DNA of 8,887 nt from an uncultured Eubacteriales bacterium (GTDB lineage Bacteria > Bacillota > Clostridia > Oscillospirales > Oscillospiraceae), in assembly GCA_905210385.1 (NCBI GenBank), contig CAJLWS010000050.1, positions 1-8,887 on the forward strand. The letters run 5' to 3'. The notes beneath the pieces were generated by a model. The model ran no database searches. It had not been told where the DNA came from and worked only from the letters and a program-made list of their open reading frames with translations. Positions 5,971-8,887 of the stretch are shown here, one piece after another. The translations under genes and the position numbers were made by a program. Every line of letters begins with the position of its first letter. Within the stretch, counting starts at the first letter, position 1.

Positions 5971-6609
5971 TTATTCCTCCCTGTTGGTTTCGGTGATTTC
6001 CCCCAAATATTTGTAGATGGTGTAACGGGATACCCCAAGATGTTTGGCCACATAGGGCACCGACTTCCGGTAAGAAAAGGCATTGCGCTGCTCCAGCATG
6101 GTCACCAGCCGCATCCGGTCCTTCTTGGTCAGGGCCTCCACCGGTTTGCCGAGACTGGCCAGGCAGTGGTCAAACAGGTCGGCCAGCTGACGGGAATCTC
6201 CCTCCTGCCACAGAGCGGATTGCAGGTCGGACTGGGCGCTCATCAGGTCCACCAGAATGCGGTTGGCGAACACCAGGGAGGTATAGTCGAAGTTGATGCC
6301 CAGAGCCAGGTTGTAGTCCTCCCCGATCATGTGGAAGGTGGAGGACTTGGTTTGGCGGCCATCCGGGGTGGTGGCGGCCAGGTTGACCTGGTCGGTGGTG
6401 GAGGCCTGCTCGTCCAGCTCCAGGCCGATGCCCATAATGTCCATGGTGGAACCTACCTCCCGGCCGGAGACGTGACCGTTGTAGATGGACAGAATGGGAT
6501 GGGTGGGCACCCCCATATCGTGGACGAGGGTTTCACAGGACGAGCCGAACATCTCGGCGATTCCCTGGGCGGTGCGGTCCAAAAATTCAAAAGCCTGGTC
6601 GCGGTTCAT
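5971..6609 (-). CDS. YheO/DauR-type PAS and helix-turn-helix transcriptional regulator
   Basis: This 212-residue cytoplasmic DNA-binding protein has the layout of the YheO/DauR family: an N-terminal PAS-like sensor (about 8-118) and a C-terminal helix-turn-helix (about 160-204). The sensor holds the typical SSCETLVHD, HPILSIYNGHVSGREVGS and FDYTSLVFANRILV segments. The DNA-binding end reads SVPYVAKHLGVSRYTIYKYLGE (183-204). The length fits the family (about 205-240). The start at 6609 (MNRDQAF) is chosen because GGAG lies nine bases upstream; an in-frame ATG at 6624 has no ribosome site. Known members such as DauR respond to amino-acid-related metabolites (D-arginine catabolism in Pseudomonas). 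Here the gene precedes the dipeptidase-aldolase operon on the same strand and follows an amino-acid importer, so control of one of these, plus itself, is the likely role. The ligand is unknown. Confidence 0.9.
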   Translation of the reverse strand: MNRDQAFEFLDRTAQGIAEMFGSSCETLVHDMGVPTHPILSIYNGHVSGREVGSTMDIMGIGLELDEQASTTDQVNLAATTPDGRQTKSSTFHMIGEDYNLALGINFDYTSLVFANRILVDLMSAQSDLQSALWQEGDSRQLADLFDHCLASLGKPVEALTKKDRMRLVTMLEQRNAFSYRKSVPYVAKHLGVSRYTIYKYLGEITETNREE

Positions 6610-6643
6610 AGCCCCACACTCCATTCAACAGTTTGTCAACCCA

Positions 6644-6672
6644 AGTATAGCGCGTTTCCCGGGAAATGACAA
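6644..6672 (-). promoter_or_regulatory. Promoter of the PAS/HTH regulator with a palindrome in the spacer
   Basis: Leftward, -35 TTGTCA (6672-6667), a 17-base spacer and -10 TATACT (6649-6644) make a strong promoter, with a start near 6637. The spacer contains the perfect 12-bp palindrome TTTCCCGGGAAA (6655-6666). A protein bound there would block RNA polymerase, so autorepression is inferred. The -35 lies directly after the T-run of the upstream importer terminator. Confidence 0.68.
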
Positions 6673-6674
6673 GG

Positions 6675-6708
6675 AAAAGCTCCCGGGCGGCGGCTGCCGT
6701 CCGGGAGC
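6675..6708 (-). terminator. Intrinsic terminator of the second ABC importer operon
   Basis: A GC-rich hairpin pairs GCTCCCGGGCGGC (6679-6691) with 6696-6708, 13 pairs including one G-T, with loop GGCT. Read leftward it is followed by TTTTCC (6678-6673). It begins 10 bases after the ATPase stop codon, so it ends the importer operon just before the regulator promoter. Confidence 0.88.
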
Positions 6709-6717
6709 GGGGAGGGG

Positions 6718-7458
6718 TCACCGTTCCATGAACCGGGCCAGGAAGTCCCGGGTGCGCTGCTGGCTGGGGCTGGAGAACAGCTGCCGGGGGTCCCCCTGCT
6801 CGCAGATGACCCCGTCGGCCATGAACACCACATGGCTGGACACGTCGCGGGCGAAGGCCATCTCGTGGGTGACCACCAGCATGGTCATGCCGTTTTGGGC
6901 CAGATCCCGCATGACGGCGAGCACCTCCCCCACCATCTCCGGGTCCAGGGCGGAGGTGGGCTCGTCAAAGAGCAGTACCTCCGGCTCCATGGCCAGGGCC
7001 CGGGCGATGGCCACCCGCTGCTTCTGGCCGCCGGAGATCTGCCGGGGCTTGGCCTTGATATAGGGGGTCATGCCCACCTGGTCCAGGTACTTCATGGCGT
7101 TCTCCCGGGCCTCGGCCTTGCTTTTCTTCAGCACCTTCACCTGGCCCACCACGCAGTTTTCCAGCACCGTCATGTTGTTGAACAGGTTGAAGGACTGGAA
7201 CACCATACCCACCTTGGAGCGGTAGCGGGAGGGGTTGACCCCCTTACCGGTGACGTCCTGGCCGTGGAAGAGGATCTGGCCGCTGGTGGGGGTCTCCAGC
7301 AGGTTGACGCACCGCAGCAGGGTGGACTTGCCCGAGCCGGAGGCACCGATGATGCTGGTCACGTCCCCGGGGCGGACTGTGAAGTCGATGTCACGGAGCA
7401 CCTCGTGGTCCCCAAAGGACTTGCTGAGATGCCGCACTTCCAGAATGGTTTCGCTCAT
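6718..7458 (-). CDS. Polar amino-acid ABC transporter ATPase (GlnQ/HisP type)
   Basis: This 246-residue ATPase energises the second importer. Walker A GASGSGKS (38-45), Q-loop Q88 in VFQSFNLF, signature ISGGQ (141-145), Walker B VLLFDE (161-166), SALD, and H-loop H198 are intact, and the length is typical of the GlnQ/ArtP/HisP group. The start codon overlaps the permease stop by one base (TAATG at 7460-7456), so translation is coupled. A strong terminator follows the stop. It shares the family of the ATPase at 1547 but clearly differs outside the motifs (for example NPSRYRSKVGMVFQSFNLFNNMTVLENC), so the two are diverged paralogues rather than a recent duplication. The substrate cannot be told from the ATPase. 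Confidence 0.95.
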   Translation of the reverse strand: MSETILEVRHLSKSFGDHEVLRDIDFTVRPGDVTSIIGASGSGKSTLLRCVNLLETPTSGQILFHGQDVTGKGVNPSRYRSKVGMVFQSFNLFNNMTVLENCVVGQVKVLKKSKAEARENAMKYLDQVGMTPYIKAKPRQISGGQKQRVAIARALAMEPEVLLFDEPTSALDPEMVGEVLAVMRDLAQNGMTMLVVTHEMAFARDVSSHVVFMADGVICEQGDPRQLFSSPSQQRTRDFLARFMER

Positions 7459-8360
7459 TACCGTTCCCCCCTGCTTCTGCCGTGCTTTAGTTCCTGGCGC
7501 TTGCGCTCCCGCTGTTCCTGGGTGAGCGCCCCCTCCGGGCTGCGCTCGTCAAAGGGGGTGCCCCGGCTGGGATGGCTGTAAGTGCCGGCGGCCATGGTCA
7601 GCGCGTCGTCTTGCACCAACTCGTAGCTGCTACTGCCGTCCAGCCATTTCTCCAGCCGCCGCAGCAGGAAGGAGGCGATGAGGGTCATAGTGAGGTAGCC
7701 AATCATCTCGATGGCGGCGGATTGGAAATACATGTTGTTGTTGCCTACGATGTTCCGGTGCTGGCCGAAGAACTCGATAAAGCCAATGACGAACATCACC
7801 GAGGTGTCCTTGATGTTGATGATGAAGTTGTTGCCGATCTGGGGAAGGATGTTCCGGAAGGCCTGGGGCAGGATGACGCTGGTCATGGTCTGCACATGGG
7901 TCATGCCGATGGCCTTGGCCCCCTCGGTCTGGCCGGGGTCGATGGAGATGATGCCACCCCTTACTGACTCGGCCATGTAGGCGCCGGTGTTGATGGACAC
8001 CACGATAATGGCAGCCAGCCACAGCCCGCTGTTGCCCCGGAACATGATCTGCTGGTCGGTGAAGTAGGGCAGGCCGTAGTAGATGAACACCGCCTGAAGC
8101 ACCATGGGGGTGCCCCGGAATACCTCTACATAGATGCGCACGATGACCCGGATGAACTTGAGCACAAAGCGCTTGGGGAGAGGATCGTTTTTGGTGTAGG
8201 GAATGGTGTTCAGGATGCCGCACAGCAGGCCGATGAGGCAGCCGATGAGGGTGGCCACCACGGCCAGAATCAGGGTGCTTCGGATGCCCACCAGGTACCG
8301 GTCCCAGTACTGCATCCAGAGGGCGGCCATGTCCTGACCCAGTTCGATGAATTTATCCAT
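7458..8360 (-). CDS. Polar amino-acid ABC transporter permease with a hydrophilic C-terminal tail
   Basis: This 300-residue membrane permease belongs to the HisMQ/GlnP family. Hydrophobic segments lie at about residues 24-52, 72-100, 112-132, 176-198 and 214-234. Diagnostic stretches are FRGTPMVLQA (81-90), NTGAYMAESVRGG (124-136), the EAA coupling loop (146-167, EGAKAIGMTH ... VILPQA), and NIKDTSVMFVIG (182-193). The membrane core ends near residue 240. A further 60 charged residues follow, including a polar PSRGTPFDERSPEGALT segment and an arginine/lysine/glutamate-rich end; most relatives stop around 215-250. The ATG at 8360 has AAAGGAG about 12 bases upstream, rather far, so a later start is possible, although the first membrane segment is kept either way. 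Its stop overlaps the ATPase start, and it follows the binding-protein gene. Confidence 0.93.
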   Translation of the reverse strand: MDKFIELGQDMAALWMQYWDRYLVGIRSTLILAVVATLIGCLIGLLCGILNTIPYTKNDPLPKRFVLKFIRVIVRIYVEVFRGTPMVLQAVFIYYGLPYFTDQQIMFRGNSGLWLAAIIVVSINTGAYMAESVRGGIISIDPGQTEGAKAIGMTHVQTMTSVILPQAFRNILPQIGNNFIINIKDTSVMFVIGFIEFFGQHRNIVGNNNMYFQSAAIEMIGYLTMTLIASFLLRRLEKWLDGSSSYELVQDDALTMAAGTYSHPSRGTPFDERSPEGALTQEQRERKRQELKHGRSRGER

Positions 8361-8390
8361 GGGGGAGACGCGCTCCTTTCTGACACAAGG

Positions 8391-8422
8391 CCCTCCACCC
8401 GGCGCTCAGGCCGGGTGGAGGG
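8391..8422. promoter_or_regulatory. Intercistronic stem-loop between binding protein and permease genes
   Basis: Perfect arms CCCTCCACCCGG (8391-8402) and CCGGGTGGAGGG (8411-8422) flank an eight-base loop, in the 81-base gap between the binding-protein stop and the permease start. Read leftward no T-run follows (CCTTGTG), so it is at most a leaky terminator. Similar hairpins in import operons protect the 3' end of the upstream message or attenuate read-through, so that binding protein exceeds permease. That role is inferred here. Confidence 0.75.
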
Positions 8423-8441
8423 TGTGGAGGGTTGTGAAAGC

Positions 8442-8887
8442 TCAGATCTCGGGCTGGACGGCGATGGCCTCGGCCATGATGGCGTTGAACTGATCCTCGT
8501 TCAGCGCGCCGATGACGGTGTCCAGGGCGTCCTTCAGCTGGGTGTTGCCCTTGACCACGGACATGCCGATGTTCACGTTCTCGGCCCGCTCCTCCTCGCT
8601 GGCGAACTGGAAGTCGCCGTCGGTGCCGGAGAAGTTCAGGATGACCAGATTGTCGTTCTTGGCCACGGCGGCGGTGGCGGTGGGCATGTCGGTGCAGATG
8701 AAGTCCACGGTGCCGCTCTCCAGGGCCATGATCATGGCCGGAGCGGTGTCCGCGGGGGACTGGATCTGGGCGTCGGGGATCTGGGGCAGGCAGGTGGTGT
8801 GCCAGATGGTGCCGGACTGGGAGACACACAGGCCGCCGGCCAGGTCGTCAATGGAGGTGGCGGAGGCGTACTGGCTGTCCTTGGTGG
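8442..8887 (-). CDS. Amino-acid ABC transporter substrate-binding protein (partial, N-terminus off window)
   Basis: The last 147 residues are visible and the frame is open to the window edge; signal peptide and first lobe lie outside. The stretch shows the C-terminal part of a family-3 solute-binding protein: SIDDLAGGLCVSQSGTIWH (loop after the hinge, usual pattern DL.G..V.VQ.GT), PAMIMALESGTVDFICTDMPTATA (the usual 'L.sG.vDa...d.p.a' ligand-lobe segment), NVNIGMSVVKGN, and a terminal helix DALDTVIGAL ending at PEI. It is upstream of, and on the same strand as, the permease and ATPase, so it is the receptor of that system. It is distinct from the receptor at 2342, and two cysteines in its hinge-side lobe (GLC, TTC) are unusual for the family. 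Substrate undetermined. Confidence 0.9.
   Translation of the reverse strand, partial: TKDSQYASATSIDDLAGGLCVSQSGTIWHTTCLPQIPDAQIQSPADTAPAMIMALESGTVDFICTDMPTATAAVAKNDNLVILNFSGTDGDFQFASEEERAENVNIGMSVVKGNTQLKDALDTVIGALNEDQFNAIMAEAIAVQPEI

Noticed and set aside
6622..6640. A TTGACA on the minus strand (6637-6632) as a -35 box for the PAS/HTH gene.
   Set aside because: No -10 box lies 16-18 bases further; it falls inside the leader of the better promoter at 6644-6672.
5815..6669. A 284-codon open frame on the plus strand.
   Set aside because: It is antisense to the PAS/HTH regulator and crosses two promoters; the glycine/valine/histidine-rich product resembles no family.
6832..7581. A 249-codon open frame on the plus strand.
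   Set aside because: It is antisense to the second importer ATPase; the histidine/glycine/leucine-rich product is a typical shadow.

Overview
The window looks like a chromosomal segment of a GC-rich Firmicute, most probably a gut Clostridia/Oscillospiraceae-type bacterium. This is inferred from strong GGAGG-type ribosome binding sites, canonical sigma-A-like promoters with 17-bp spacers, a lipoprotein-anchored (Gram-positive style) solute-binding protein, GC-rich codon use and a small protein type I associate with Clostridia. No rRNA, tRNA, CRISPR, insertion sequence or phage gene was seen. Almost all of the window is coding; the only gaps are regulatory.

Left part (1-3472): a LysR-type regulator runs leftward off the window edge. 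It is divergent from a rightward operon encoding a complete polar amino-acid ABC importer of the L-cystine type, in the order permease (868), ATPase (1547), lipoprotein binding protein (2342). A 91-residue cysteine-rich protein of unknown function (3197) follows. The shared intergenic region (635-867) holds a promoter for each direction and a dyad between them that is a good candidate LysR operator.

Middle part (3517-6672, all leftward): a PAS/HTH regulator of the YheO/DauR type (6609-5971) has its own promoter with a perfect palindrome in the spacer. Next come an M20-family (PepV-like) metallodipeptidase and a complete rhamnulose-1-phosphate aldolase (RhaD-type), which appear to form an operon. 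The promoter/leader of the dipeptidase carries six CTTGC/GCAAG half-sites in 83 bp. A strong hairpin with a T-run closes this unit at 3517-3544.

Right part (6679-8887, leftward): a second polar amino-acid ABC importer, in the order binding protein (N-terminus beyond the window), permease, ATPase. A large stem-loop separates binding protein and permease, and a strong intrinsic terminator follows the ATPase.

Taken together this is an amino-acid/peptide acquisition island: two importers bring in polar amino acids (one likely cystine or a relative), a cytoplasmic dipeptidase releases amino acids from dipeptides, and two local regulators probably control uptake and peptide use. The odd member is the RhaD-type aldolase, which has no rhamnose isomerase or kinase beside it. 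The most interesting undescribed signals are the half-site array before the dipeptidase gene, the cysteine-rich small protein tied to the cystine-type importer, and the dipeptidase-aldolase pairing.
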